The notes below the pieces were generated by a model that worked only from the letters and a program-made list of their open reading frames with translations, searched no databases and had not been told where the DNA came from. Below, piece by piece: positions 15,281-25,119 of a DNA stretch of 32,677 bases. The stretch's first letter is position 1. Every line of letters begins with the position of its first letter. Both the position numbers and the translations under genes were made by a program. Where the stretch lies: contig NZ_KB291597.1 in the NCBI RefSeq assembly GCF_000320405.1, positions 1 to 32,677 of the forward strand, given 5' to 3'. Source of the DNA: Clostridium celatum DSM 1785. Lineage in GTDB: Bacteria > Bacillota > Clostridia > Clostridiales > Clostridiaceae.

Positions 15281-18200
15281 GTGATTAGTTCAAATATAAA
15301 GAGTTATACATATATTGATAATAGGAATTATCATGAGGTGATAAATATAGAAAATAATAAAGTTGGTTTGGGGTTATTAAAAAATATACCGAAATCAATA
15401 TTAGCAAAGTTTAGTATATCAAACAATTTTTTAGCTAGTAACAGTGATACTGAAATTGAAGTAAGTATAATTTCAGGTAGTTCTCCAATTGAGATTTCTC
15501 AACTTGTAGATAGTTTAGGAGGAAAATATACAGATTTAGGATATGGGTATGGAATAGTTTTGATTCCTGTAGAAAATATTGTTAATTTAGCAACTAGTCC
15601 TCAAATTCAATATATTGAATTGCCAAAAAGTTTATATACTAATGATTATGAAAGTAACAGGGCCTCTTGTATAACTCAAATAAATTCAGGTGAGCTGAAG
15701 GGCAAAGGTGTTTTAGTTGGATTTATTGATACAGGAATAGATTATACTCATCCTGCATTTAGAAATGCTGATGGAACAACTAGAATAGAATATATATATG
15801 ATTTAGATGAAGGCGGAAAAGTATATAATAAATCTCAAATTAATGAAGCACTTAAATCATCTAATCCGTATTCAATAGTTGATTCTACTGATGTTACTGG
15901 ACATGGAACACACGTTGCAGGAATAGCTTGCGCTGGAGGAAACATAGATTCTAAATATTATGGAGTAGCTCCTGAAAGTTCAATAGCAATGGTTAAAGTT
16001 GCTAGAAGTAGATTTGCATTGAGTACTCAAATAATGAAAGGAATAAAGTTTCTTATTGATAAAGGAAAAGAGCTAAATATGCCTTTAGCAATAAATATGA
16101 GTTTAAGTACTAATGATGGAGCACATAATGGAAGTAGTTTACTTGAACAATATATATCTACAGTATCTGCTACAGAGAGGGTATCTATAGTTATTGCAGC
16201 AGGTAATGAAGGTGAAGCTGCACATCATGTTGGAGGAACATTAGAAGGAATAAATGAAGTATATTTTAATATTTCATCAGATGAATCTATAGTTGTAATA
16301 AATTTATACAAATCAATATTACCAGAAGTAAGTATAGAATTACTTTGTCCATGTGGATTTAGTACTGGAGAAATAATATTACAGCAGGGATTTAATGAAG
16401 GAACTATAGGAAATACAAGGTATTCTATATATTTAACGGGTCCTAAACCTTTTGATGTAAGTGGTGAAATTGGAATTGTGTTAACTGGTGTTAATGAGTT
16501 TGTATCATCAGGTCAATGGAAGATAACTCTAAAAAAATTGAATGAATATGATGGGAATTTTGACATGTGGTTACCTATTTCCGAAGGTTTAAATATTAAT
16601 ACTAAGTTTTTAAACCCAGTTGTTTATAATACGATAGGAATTCCAGCTACAGTTAGAAATATAATATCTGTTGGTAGTTATAATTATTTGGTTAATATTA
16701 TTTCACCATTTAGTGGTAGAGGAGAAATATATAATGGACAATATATAAAACCAGATATAGTTGCGCCAGGAGAAGGAATTTACTCAACTATACCTAATAG
16801 AGGATTTGATAAAAAAACAGGTACGTCTATGGCAGCACCACAAGTTACTGGAGCTTCTGCACTTATGATGCAATGGGGTATAGTTAAGGGAAATGATCCA
16901 TACTTATATGGAGAACGGTTAAAATATTTTTTGATTATAGGAGCAAAAAAAGGAAGACGTGATATACAATATCCGGATCCAGCATGGGGATATGGAGAAC
17001 TTTGTTTAAGAAATAGTATTAATTTAGTTTCTCAAACATTAGGGTTAGGATTTAGGAATTTTTACATTAAAGATAGACAGGAAAGCAAAAATGTTAGTGA
17101 AGTGTCTGGAATTGGTGTTGATTATACTACAGATAGTAAAGATAAAATATTTATTTTGGTAGAGGTACCAGGTGAAGAAGCCCTAGAAAATATATTAAAA
17201 ATACCTGGAGTTGCAGGTGTAATGATATCAACAAATTTTGCAATAATAATTGCACCGGCTAATATTATTAATGAAATAACTAAATTTGTTGTAAGAGTAG
17301 TTAATATTGAAGTTTCAACTATATTAACATTGAATGAACTTTCTCCAGTAGAAGCTAGTGGTGCTCCTACATTTAACAATAATCCGTATTTAAGACTTAA
17401 TGGAAAAGATGTGTTAGTAGCTGTAATAGATACTGGAATAGATTATCTTAATAAAGAGTTTCAAAAAGAAGATGATACTACAAGAATCTTAAGAATATGG
17501 GATCAAACTATACAAGGTGATAAAGAAGTAAATGGATTAAAATACGGAATTGAATATACTGAAGAACAAATAAATCAAGCAATAAATTTACAAACTTCAG
17601 GTGGAGACCCATATAGTATAGTTCAATCTAAGGATGATATAGGTCATGGAACTAAATTAAGTGGAATTATAGGGGGAAGAGGAATAAATCCAGAGTTAAA
17701 AGGAGCTGCTCCTGATTGTCAATTTATTATTGTTAAATTGGCTAGAGCAACTAAGGTAGAACTTGATTTAGCACTTATTGATAAAACAGATGTACCTTCA
17801 TATAGTCCGTGGAGTGTATTATTAGGGCTAAGATATGCGATTTCTACTGCTAGAATGTTAAAGAAACCGGTGGTAGTATTTATACCACTTGGAAGTAGTA
17901 TGGGGTCTCATACAGGAAATGGAATTATTGAATCATCTATAGAAAATTTTTCAAGTCAAGCAGGAACTGTAATTATTGTACCTGTAGGTAATGAGGGAAA
18001 TACAGATACTCATACTGAAGGAAAAATAGAAAAAGTTGGTGATATAGAGGAGATAGAGATAAGAGTTGGTGAAAAACAAAAAAATCTACCGATAGAAATA
18101 TGGATAGGTAAGCCAGATAGAGTTAAACTGTCCATTATATCACCTGCAGGAGAGGTAATAGATAACCTTGAATCTAAAAATACAAACAATGAAAGAATTA

Positions 18201-18898
18201 AATTTTTATATGAAGGAACTGAAATGATAGTGAATTTTACTTCTCCAGAATTGACAACAGGAGATTCACTTATTTTTATAAGAGCATATAAATTAAGAGC
18301 AGGAATTTGGAAGTTTAGATTAACAGGGCAATATATAGTGGAAGGTAAGTATAGTGCTTGGATACCACAAAGGGAGCTTTTAGATGATGAAACTAAATTT
18401 TTAAATCCTGTTGAATATACAACTCTTACATTACCAAGCACATCAAGGGGAGCAATTTCAGTGGCATATTATAATCAAGATAATAACGCAGTTGTATCAG
18501 AATCAGGTAGAGGCTATACAAGAAATGGAGAAATAAAGCCAGATATAGCAGCAGGCGGAGTTAAGGCTTTAGTTACTAATCCAGGAGGAAATACTTCATT
18601 AATGAGTGGTTCTTCAGTTGCAGGAGCTGTTGTTGCAGGATGTTGTGCGCTTATTCTACAATGGGCAGTTAGTGATGGAAACTATCCAGATATATATTCA
18701 TCACAGATAAAATCTTATATTATAAGTGGTGCTAAAGGAAGACCAGGTGATGTTTATCCTAATAGAGATTGGGGATATGGTATGTTTGATTTACAAGGCA
18801 TATTTGATAGAATAAGAGAAACATATTCACCTAGATCAGATGAATATGAAGAATATAAGGTTAATAATTTGTTTATTAGAAAGCCTAAAGATTTATAA
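15281..18898 (+). CDS. cspBA: Tandem Csp subtilisin-like germination protease (CspBA-type fusion)
   Basis: The 1205-residue protein holds two complete subtilase halves. The first has a propeptide-like region (about 1-120) and Asp150 (DTGID), His208 (GHGTHVAG), Asn309 (GNEGE) and Ser516 (GTSMAAP). The second begins near 640 with a short pro-like region and keeps Asp717 (DTGID), His789 (GHGT), Asn904 (GNEGN) and Ser1112 (SGSSVAG). Csp proteases cleave pro-SleC during clostridial spore germination. In C. difficile CspBA the second half is reported catalytically dead; here its residues look intact, although the loop after Ser lacks the usual Pro. Start is GTG with only a weak AGTAGG site, since an in-frame TAG at 15263 excludes earlier starts. 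sleC follows after 63 bp. A sporulation promoter is expected but I could not identify one with confidence. Confidence 0.88.
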   Translation: MISSNIKSYTYIDNRNYHEVINIENNKVGLGLLKNIPKSILAKFSISNNFLASNSDTEIEVSIISGSSPIEISQLVDSLGGKYTDLGYGYGIVLIPVENIVNLATSPQIQYIELPKSLYTNDYESNRASCITQINSGELKGKGVLVGFIDTGIDYTHPAFRNADGTTRIEYIYDLDEGGKVYNKSQINEALKSSNPYSIVDSTDVTGHGTHVAGIACAGGNIDSKYYGVAPESSIAMVKVARSRFALSTQIMKGIKFLIDKGKELNMPLAINMSLSTNDGAHNGSSLLEQYISTVSATERVSIVIAAGNEGEAAHHVGGTLEGINEVYFNISSDESIVVINLYKSILPEVSIELLCPCGFSTGEIILQQGFNEGTIGNTRYSIYLTGPKPFDVSGEIGIVLTGVNEFVSSGQWKITLKKLNEYDGNFDMWLPISEGLNINTKFLNPVVYNTIGIPATVRNIISVGSYNYLVNIISPFSGRGEIYNGQYIKPDIVAPGEGIYSTIPNRGFDKKTGTSMAAPQVTGASALMMQWGIVKGNDPYLYGERLKYFLIIGAKKGRRDIQYPDPAWGYGELCLRNSINLVSQTLGLGFRNFYIKDRQESKNVSEVSGIGVDYTTDSKDKIFILVEVPGEEALENILKIPGVAGVMISTNFAIIIAPANIINEITKFVVRVVNIEVSTILTLNELSPVEASGAPTFNNNPYLRLNGKDVLVAVIDTGIDYLNKEFQKEDDTTRILRIWDQTIQGDKEVNGLKYGIEYTEEQINQAINLQTSGGDPYSIVQSKDDIGHGTKLSGIIGGRGINPELKGAAPDCQFIIVKLARATKVELDLALIDKTDVPSYSPWSVLLGLRYAISTARMLKKPVVVFIPLGSSMGSHTGNGIIESSIENFSSQAGTVIIVPVGNEGNTDTHTEGKIEKVGDIEEIEIRVGEKQKNLPIEIWIGKPDRVKLSIISPAGEVIDNLESKNTNNERIKFLYEGTEMIVNFTSPELTTGDSLIFIRAYKLRAGIWKFRLTGQYIVEGKYSAWIPQRELLDDETKFLNPVEYTTLTLPSTSRGAISVAYYNQDNNAVVSESGRGYTRNGEIKPDIAAGGVKALVTNPGGNTSLMSGSSVAGAVVAGCCALILQWAVSDGNYPDIYSSQIKSYIISGAKGRPGDVYPNRDWGYGMFDLQGIFDRIRETYSPRSDEYEEYKVNNLFIRKPKDL

Positions 18899-18961
18899 TA
18901 ATCACTAAATATAATTAAAAAGCATATTAATATAATGAATTAATTTATATAGGAGTAATAT

Positions 18962-20299
18962 ATGGCAGAAAAGGGTGGCTTAAAGTTGCAATGTTTTGTT
19001 GGAGATACGTATATTCCCATAGATGGAATAAAGGCTACATTAGTATCTTCTCAAGGATCAACAGGTGGAAATAAAGAGATAGAGCTTACAACTAATTCTT
19101 CTGGAGAATCACAAGTAATAGAACTATCAGCACCGCCATTAGCATATTCAGAACAACCAACAGGAAATATACCATATAGTCTTTATGATTTAAAAATTGA
19201 GAGAGAAGGCTTTCAATCATTAGTAGTTAATGGTATACAGATATTTCCTGATGAAATAGCAATTCAACAATGCAATTTAATTAAAGAGATGAGAAATATT
19301 GGTAGCAGAGCGGATGTAATAAATATTCAACCTAATACATTGAATGGAAATTATCCAGCAAAAATTCCAGAAGAGGTTGATAAACCATTACCAGCACCTA
19401 CTAGTGGAGTTGTTTTGCCAAAGCCTGTTGTTCCTGAATTTATTGTAGTTCATGCAGGAGGACCTAATAATACATCAGCACCAAATTACACAGTACCTTA
19501 TAAAGATTATATTAAAAATGTAGCTTCATGCGAGATATACTCAACATGGTCCGAAAATACTATTAGGAGTAATGTATATGCAATTATATCATTTACACTA
19601 AATAGAATTTATACGGAGTGGTATAGGGGAAAAGGAAAGAACTTTGATATAACTAATTCAACAGCTTATGACCATGCATTTAATTATGGAAGAAATTTAT
19701 ATGAAAGTATAAGTGTAATTGTAGATGATATATTTTCTACTTATGTACGAAGGGTCGGTAGAAAACAACCGTTATTAACACAATATTGTGACGGGAAAAA
19801 CGTTCAATGCCCAGGATGGATGACCCAATGGGGAAGTAAGTATATGGGTGATGAGGGAAAAACACCATATGAAATACTAACGGCTTTTTATGGTAGTGAT
19901 ATTGAGCTTGTTACAGCTGAAGTTGTCGAAGGAAGTCCAAGTTCTTATCCAGGTTATGATTTGACTTTAGGGTCTAGTGGAGATGAAGTTAAAGTAATCC
20001 AAGAACAATTAAATAGAATAGCACAAAATTATCCACTAATACCTAAATCAGCTTTAGATGGAGTATATGGAGAAAAAACTCAAGAAGCTGTTAAGGTGTT
20101 CCAAGGAGTATTTAATTTACCTCAAACAGGTGTTGTAGATTATGCTACTTGGTATAAAATATCAGATATTTATGTTGGTGTAACAAGGATAGCAGAATTA
20201 AGAGGTTGTGCTAAGACACAAAGAATATTTACACCACCAGTTTCATTTGATCTTTTAAAATCTAAAGATATACCCCGAATTAATTACTTTGACGACTAA
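18962..20299 (+). CDS. sleC: Spore cortex-lytic enzyme, SleC proenzyme
   Basis: The 445-residue protein has the length and layout of SleC. There is an N-terminal pre-pro part of about 150 residues, then a SpoIID-like lytic domain at about 180-320 (TWSENTIRSNVYAIISFTLN, then QYCDGKNVQCPGWMTQWGS), and a C-terminal peptidoglycan-binding domain at about 335-400 (LTLGSSGDEVKVIQEQL and DGVYGEKTQEAVKVFQ). SleC is stored inactive in the spore and cleaved by Csp protease to degrade cortex. By position the cut would fall near 150, around SGVVLPKPVV, but the exact bond is inferred. AGGAG precedes the ATG. The Csp fusion gene immediately upstream supports the assignment. Confidence 0.92.
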   Translation: MAEKGGLKLQCFVGDTYIPIDGIKATLVSSQGSTGGNKEIELTTNSSGESQVIELSAPPLAYSEQPTGNIPYSLYDLKIEREGFQSLVVNGIQIFPDEIAIQQCNLIKEMRNIGSRADVINIQPNTLNGNYPAKIPEEVDKPLPAPTSGVVLPKPVVPEFIVVHAGGPNNTSAPNYTVPYKDYIKNVASCEIYSTWSENTIRSNVYAIISFTLNRIYTEWYRGKGKNFDITNSTAYDHAFNYGRNLYESISVIVDDIFSTYVRRVGRKQPLLTQYCDGKNVQCPGWMTQWGSKYMGDEGKTPYEILTAFYGSDIELVTAEVVEGSPSSYPGYDLTLGSSGDEVKVIQEQLNRIAQNYPLIPKSALDGVYGEKTQEAVKVFQGVFNLPQTGVVDYATWYKISDIYVGVTRIAELRGCAKTQRIFTPPVSFDLLKSKDIPRINYFDD

Positions 20300-20320
20300 T
20301 AATATGATAAATCTAACTTA

Positions 20321-20370
20321 AAAAATGATGATATAGCATTTTAATTTATTTTTGTTATATCATCATTTTT
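20321..20370. terminator. Bidirectional terminator between sleC and the ykvI-like gene
   Basis: AAAAATGATGATATA at 20321-20335 pairs perfectly with TATATCATCATTTTT at 20356-20370, with a 20-nt loop. The A and T ends allow termination in both directions for these convergent genes. Confidence 0.85.
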
Positions 20371-20374
20371 AATT

Positions 20375-21433
20375 TTAATTAAATTCACTTTTATGTTTGA
20401 AGTAAAAATAAATACATTGAGATATAAATATTAAGCTAAGCACTCCAAATAGTGGATAGAGTGTTGAAATTAAATTTGAGAAACCAATTTGAGATATTGG
20501 TAGTGCAATAGCAAGAACTATAAAAATACCATTTTTAAATTTTATATTAAATGATTGTTCAAGGGTTTTGCTTATAGAATATACATCTGAAACTTCAGTA
20601 GAGAACATTTCAAGCCAAATAATAACTAAAAGCATAGCTTGAATTACAGTTCCAAATCTTTGAGAAACTAAAAGTAATGGTATTTCAAGTTCAAATATAT
20701 AGGGTTGATTTACTAGTAGTAATAAATTTATAGCACTTGATAGTAATGTAAGACCTAAGGCTCCAATTGCAACACCATAAATAACATTTTTTGAGTTTTT
20801 AGTTTCGTTGCTTAAAGGAACTAATACACCAGAGCAGCAAAGTACATTATATCCAGCATAAAGTATTGTAGACACAGCTATTCCAGTTTTAGGTGGCGTA
20901 AATTTAGCTATGTATTCTAAAGAAACTATATCTTTACAAAATAAAAGATATAGTAAAGTAATTAATGTAATTGTAAAAAGTAATGATGGAACAATAAATG
21001 AGTTTACTTCTATTAGTCCATTAGTTCCTCTTAATAAAAATATGCAAGCAATTCCTAACATAATTAAAGAACCAAGTATTTTAGGTATTCCAAAAAATTG
21101 ATTTAGTAATGCTCCACTACCTGCAAGTATTATTGAAGCACTAGATATTAAATAAAATGTAGTAATAACACCTGTTATTTTACCTAATAAATTTGGACTT
21201 ATTATTTTCAAAACATCGCTATAAGAATTAAGTTCATATCTTATACTTATTTTAGATAATATAGTGCCCATTAAAATATAAAATGCGCCACAAAATAATA
21301 TTCCAAAGAAGCTAATTGGCCCAAATGATGTAAAAAATTCAGTTATCTCTTTACCGGATGCAAGACCAGCTCCTACAATAGTGCCAATGAATACAGCGGC
21401 AATTTCAAAAATTTTAATTAAATCTTTTTTCAA
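20375..21433 (-). CDS. YkvI-like multi-span membrane protein
   Basis: The 352-residue protein is strongly hydrophobic with about ten membrane segments. The opening IFEIAAVFIGTIVGAGLASG, with a glycine-rich break in the first helix, and KEITEFFTSFG match the YkvI family, which is distantly related to amino-acid/polyamine transporters with a broken first helix. The substrate is unknown. It is convergent with sleC and separated from it by a terminator, so the link to germination is only positional. A GGAGGG site precedes the start (minus strand, near 21440). Confidence 0.8.
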   Translation of the reverse strand: MKKDLIKIFEIAAVFIGTIVGAGLASGKEITEFFTSFGPISFFGILFCGAFYILMGTILSKISIRYELNSYSDVLKIISPNLLGKITGVITTFYLISSASIILAGSGALLNQFFGIPKILGSLIMLGIACIFLLRGTNGLIEVNSFIVPSLLFTITLITLLYLLFCKDIVSLEYIAKFTPPKTGIAVSTILYAGYNVLCCSGVLVPLSNETKNSKNVIYGVAIGALGLTLLSSAINLLLLVNQPYIFELEIPLLLVSQRFGTVIQAMLLVIIWLEMFSTEVSDVYSISKTLEQSFNIKFKNGIFIVLAIALPISQIGFSNLISTLYPLFGVLSLIFISQCIYFYFKHKSEFN

Positions 21434-21573
21434 CCATATCCCTCCATTATATTTCTAATATCAATATATAAAAGTTACAGTACAATTATTCTTTATTTAT
21501 GAATAAGCTAAATTTAATTAGGAAAAATAAATTTAAGTATTGTTTATAATGATATAAGTTATAAGGAGATAAT

Positions 21574-22655
21574 ATGATGGGTTTAAAAAAGATAATTAGC
21601 ATTATGTTGATTTTAACTACAAGTATATTAATTAGTTGTACCAAAATGGAAAAAAATGAAGAAGCAATGTTAGATTTATTTGATGTTTTAAAGGGGAGAA
21701 CATTAGCAAAAGAGTATTTACTAAATATAAGTAAAGGTGATATTACTAGTGCTAATGAATTATGTGATAATGAACTTATTAGCAATAATGTTAATTTATC
21801 AGAAGGAGTTTCAAAATTAGCTTCATTTCAATTAGATGAAACAATTTCAGGAAATGATTTTTCATACTTTATCTTTAATGTAATAAGAGATTCTAATGTT
21901 GAACCTAAGAGTGATTTAGAGAATTATATTATAAGGGTAAATAGGGCTGGTGATAAATATACAATAAGTAGTGTAAAAGCAACATCTAAAAGAGAATTAT
22001 ATACAAAAAATAAGGCGCTTAGAATAATTGGTGAAAAGGGAGGGAAAAGTAGTTTAGTTATTAGCTTAAATAATATTCCTAAAGATACTTATTTGAGAAA
22101 TAATAAAGTAATGCTTTATAAAGAAAAGGTACCTAATGATAACTTTGGTAAGGTTGTTTTAGGCTTTACAGGTCAAAAGGTCGCTATTCAACAATTAATG
22201 AAAAAGATGCATATATTTGTGTGGTATATATAGATGATACTTTAATGGAGAGTGGAACAGATGAAATTTCACCAGGTACTCCTTCAGAAAGTGCTTCATT
22301 AGCAGAAATAGAAGATATTATGGAGAAGCCAGTATCAAGAAAAGTAGTATCAGATGATTTGTTGAATAATTGTAAAATAGAGGATTTTATATTTTCAAAA
22401 GAAGATGATAATTTAGCTGTAAACTATAAAAACGAAGCAGGTATAAATAGACTTAATATTTATAAAACTGAAGACGGAGAACTTATAGAGAGTAATTTAG
22501 ATGGTAAATTCTCTAAAGAAGTATATAATGTTAAGGCAAACTATTTTGAAGATGAAAACCTTAATTTTACCGTTTATAAGAATGATAATAGTAAGGATAA
22601 TTTAACAGGAGTATATGATATTAATATAAAAAGTTTAGAAATAACTAAATTGTAA
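21574..22655 (+). pseudogene. Putative lipoprotein gene, frameshifted
   Basis: The first frame begins with a lipoprotein signal: MGLKKI, a hydrophobic core and the lipobox ILISC with Cys22 as the lipidated residue. It runs to about 22233, but the text after QQL (about 22195) is out of frame. The -1 frame continues NEKDAYICVVYIDDTLMES through to ITKL at 22655. One extra A at TTAATG would give QQLNEKDAY and join them into a protein of about 360 residues. I do not recognise the family. The mature protein would sit outside the membrane. AAGGAG precedes the start. It could be a sequencing error or a true mutation. A terminator follows. Confidence 0.65.
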
Positions 22656-22692
22656 TTGTGAAATAACTAATTTATAATAGAGTAAATTAATA

Positions 22693-22730
22693 AAAGAGGC
22701 TTGTATGTAATATACAGACCTCTATTTTAT
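22693..22730 (+). terminator. Terminator after the lipoprotein gene
   Basis: AGAGG at 22695-22699 pairs with CCTCT at 22719-22723, with inner TGTAT/ATACA, followed by ATTTTATATTTT. Confidence 0.75.
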
Positions 22731-22762
22731 ATTTTAAGATAAAGAGTAGGTGAAAATAGAAA

Positions 22763-23689
22763 ATGTCTAAAGAGTGGAATGGAAAAAGATATCATAGCTT
22801 AAATTATTTCCTAAGAAATAAATTTAATGAAAAAATATATAAAATATCATTAGATGGTGGATTTACTTGCCCAAATAGAGATGGAAGAGTAGCAAAAGGT
22901 GGATGTACATTTTGTAGTGCAAGAGGTTCAGGAGATTATGCAGGAAGTAGAATTTTATCAATAACTGAACAGTTTGAAGATAGAAAAAAGATGATGGAGA
23001 AAAAGTGGAAGGACGGAAAGTATATTGCATATTTTCAAGCTTATACTAATACATATGCTCCAGTTGAAGAATTGAAAAGAAAATATGAAGAAGCTTTAGC
23101 ACAAGAAAATGTAGTAGCATTATCTATAGCAACAAGACCAGATTGTTTAGATGATGATGTTTTAGATTTTCTTGAAGAATTAAATAAGAAGACATATTTA
23201 TGGGTGGAATTAGGATTACAAACAATCAATGACGAAACAGCTAATAACTTTAATAGAGGCTATGACTTCGAAGTATTTGATAGGAGTATAAAAAAACTTC
23301 AAGAAAGAGGAATTGAAGTTGTAGTACATACTATCTTTGGGTTACCAGGAGAAAGCAAGGAAGATATGCTTAAAACTATAAATTATGTAGCACATTCAGG
23401 AGCTCAAGGTATTAAGTTTCATTTGTTACACTTAATGAAAAATACAAAGATGGCAGAGCAATATGAAAGAGAAGAGTTTGAGCTATTAAGCAAAGAAGAT
23501 TATATAGACTTAATTTGTAAAGGTGTTGCCATGATTCCAGAGGAAATGGTAGTTCATAGATTAACAGGAGATGCACCTAGAGCAAGTTTAATTGGTCCAA
23601 TGTGGAGCTTAAAAAAGTGGGAAGTTTTAAATGATATAGATAGAGCCTTGGTAGAGAATGATATTTGGCAAGGAAAAGACTTTAAATAG
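22763..23689 (+). CDS. Radical SAM protein of the TIGR01212/YhcC family
   Basis: The 308-residue protein carries the iron-sulfur Cys set of this family, Cys36, Cys48 and Cys51 (TCPNRDG...GGCTFC), a wider spacing than the common CxxxCxxC. VALSIATRPDC and LWVELGLQTINDETANNFNRGY follow, as in YhcC/YtqA proteins, along with KFHLLHLMKNTKM and HRLTGDAPRASLIGPMW near the end. The cofactor would be a 4Fe-4S cluster with S-adenosylmethionine. The substrate of the family is not settled; a nucleic-acid or tRNA-linked role has been suggested for relatives. The ATG follows a weak AGAGTAGGTG site. A terminator follows. Confidence 0.9.
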   Translation: MSKEWNGKRYHSLNYFLRNKFNEKIYKISLDGGFTCPNRDGRVAKGGCTFCSARGSGDYAGSRILSITEQFEDRKKMMEKKWKDGKYIAYFQAYTNTYAPVEELKRKYEEALAQENVVALSIATRPDCLDDDVLDFLEELNKKTYLWVELGLQTINDETANNFNRGYDFEVFDRSIKKLQERGIEVVVHTIFGLPGESKEDMLKTINYVAHSGAQGIKFHLLHLMKNTKMAEQYEREEFELLSKEDYIDLICKGVAMIPEEMVVHRLTGDAPRASLIGPMWSLKKWEVLNDIDRALVENDIWQGKDFK

Positions 23690-23715
23690 TTAAAGATAAA
23701 GAGGTTAAATAAAAT

Positions 23716-23757
23716 AAAGAGCATTGCAATTTGATTTTGCATTAGCTCTTTTTTTAT
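23716..23757 (+). terminator. Terminator after the radical SAM gene
   Basis: AAAGAGC at 23716-23722 pairs with GCTCTTT at 23745-23751, with inner TGCAA/TTGCA, followed by TTTT. Confidence 0.85.
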
Positions 23758-23772
23758 TTATAATTATGTTAT

Positions 23773-23801
23773 GGAACAAAATGGGATGAGAGCTAGTCTA
23801 A
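23773..23801 (+). promoter_or_regulatory. ECF-type promoter, probably self-regulated
   Basis: GGAACA at 23773-23778 and AGTCTAA from 23795 are separated by 16 bp. This resembles ECF sigma promoters, which use a GAAC -35 and a CGTC/GTCTA -10. It lies directly before the sigma gene, so positive self-control is likely. Confidence 0.55.
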
Positions 23802-23822
23802 TAGACGAAAGGAGCGAATTAA

Positions 23823-24368
23823 TTGGAGGCTTCAATAAAAAAACAGAGTAAGGATGAGTTATTACTGGAGGTTAAAAGAGCAAAGGGTGGTAATAAGGAA
23901 GCTTTTTGTAACCTAATTAGAATAAATAAAATAGCTATGTATAGAGTTTCAAAATCTATATTAAGTAAAGAAGAGGATGTAGAAGATGCCGTTAGTGAAG
24001 CAATACTAAAGGCTTATAAGAATATAAAATCATTAAAAGATGAGTCGCTTTTTAAAACTTGGTTAATAAGAATAGTTATAAATGAAAGTAATACATTATA
24101 TAAAAAAAGAAGCAAAGAAATCACTGTAGATAAGGATAATTTTATTAATATTAAAACTAAAGATACTTATAAGGATTTAACTTTATATGATGCCATTAAT
24201 TCTTTAGAGGAAGATTTAAGAATGACTACTATATTATTTTATTTTGAGGATATGAAATATAAAGATATAGCAAAATTATTAAATATAAAAGAAGGCACTG
24301 TAAAATCTAGATTATCAAGAGCAAAGGAAAAATTATATCATATGTTAAAGGAGGAGCTTTATGGATAA
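23823..24368 (+). CDS. ECF-family RNA polymerase sigma factor
   Basis: The 181-residue protein has the two ECF sigma domains. Region 2 covers about 25-90 (MYRVSKSILSKEEDVEDAVSEAILKAYKNI), with KTWLIRIVINES following. Region 4 covers about 120-178 (LEEDLRMTTILFYFEDMKYKDIAKLL and EGTVKSRLSRAKEKL). It directs RNA polymerase to promoters, probably including its own. The TTG start follows AAAGGAG by 8 nt. It overlaps the anti-sigma gene by 8 bp, which implies coupled translation and a balanced ratio. Family assignment is firm; the signal is unknown. Confidence 0.93.
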   Translation: MEASIKKQSKDELLLEVKRAKGGNKEAFCNLIRINKIAMYRVSKSILSKEEDVEDAVSEAILKAYKNIKSLKDESLFKTWLIRIVINESNTLYKKRSKEITVDKDNFINIKTKDTYKDLTLYDAINSLEEDLRMTTILFYFEDMKYKDIAKLLNIKEGTVKSRLSRAKEKLYHMLKEELYG

Positions 24369-25059
24369 ATTTGATGATTATTTAGAAAAACAAAGTAAAT
24401 GTGAAAAAGAAAAGTTTGTTTTGCCTCAATCCTTTGATAGAGAAGTAGAAGTTATATTATTAAATTTAGATTCTGAATTAAAAAAGGAAAATAATAAATG
24501 GTATAAAAATAAAAAGCTTTGGACTACAGCCGCATGTTTTGCATTCATATGTTTAGCTGGAATGGGACTATCTAAACAAATACATTTAGGAAAAAATGAA
24601 AAAAAACAAACTACAGTGGCTAGTGAGGAATCTATGATGAAGTCTGCTGGTGTAAGAGAAAATGAAAGTAATGTTACTCATGATATTGAATCATATGGTT
24701 TAAAAGAAAGTGATTTAGATAATATAGAGGATAGTCAGGTGCTAAGGGCAGATGACATTTATAATATAACTATAGAATCTATATCAACACAAACTAAATA
24801 CAAGGAAGTTACTAAAAAAGAAGATATAAATAATATAGTAAATTTCATAAATACAATGCCTATTTATGAAGTTATAAATGAAAACATAAATTCAGTACAA
24901 TACTCTATAAAGATACATGGAGTAACAGATCATATTTATAGTTTTAATGATGATATAATGGGTGTAGATGGTATTTATTATAGAACGGTAGAAAAAGAAA
25001 TTAGTGAACTAAATGAATTATATAATAACTTAAATTATGAAGAAAAGTTTATTGATTAG
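24361..25059 (+). CDS. Transmembrane anti-sigma factor
   Basis: The 232-residue protein has a cytoplasmic part of about 50 residues (MDKFDDYLEK...LPQSFDREV), one membrane segment at about 53-70 (TTAACFAFICLAGMGL), and an external domain of about 160 residues. Position after the ECF sigma gene and this topology indicate an anti-sigma factor that holds the sigma at the membrane until a signal arrives. No zinc-binding HxxxCxxC motif is seen. The external domain from about 135 (DIYNITIESISTQ...EISELNELYNN) may be DUF5301-like, but I am unsure. A terminator follows. Confidence 0.8.
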   Translation: MDKFDDYLEKQSKCEKEKFVLPQSFDREVEVILLNLDSELKKENNKWYKNKKLWTTAACFAFICLAGMGLSKQIHLGKNEKKQTTVASEESMMKSAGVRENESNVTHDIESYGLKESDLDNIEDSQVLRADDIYNITIESISTQTKYKEVTKKEDINNIVNFINTMPIYEVINENINSVQYSIKIHGVTDHIYSFNDDIMGVDGIYYRTVEKEISELNELYNNLNYEEKFID

Positions 25060-25074
25060 AAATAATATAAACTA

Positions 25075-25104
25075 AAAAGGTAGCAAGTTAATTTGCTACC
25101 TTTT
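25075..25104. terminator. Bidirectional terminator
   Basis: AAAAGGTAGCAA at 25075-25086 pairs with TTGCTACCTTTT at 25093-25104 around a short loop. It separates the anti-sigma gene from the convergent methyltransferase gene. Confidence 0.9.
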
Positions 25105-25119
25105 AATTAATTGCGATTT

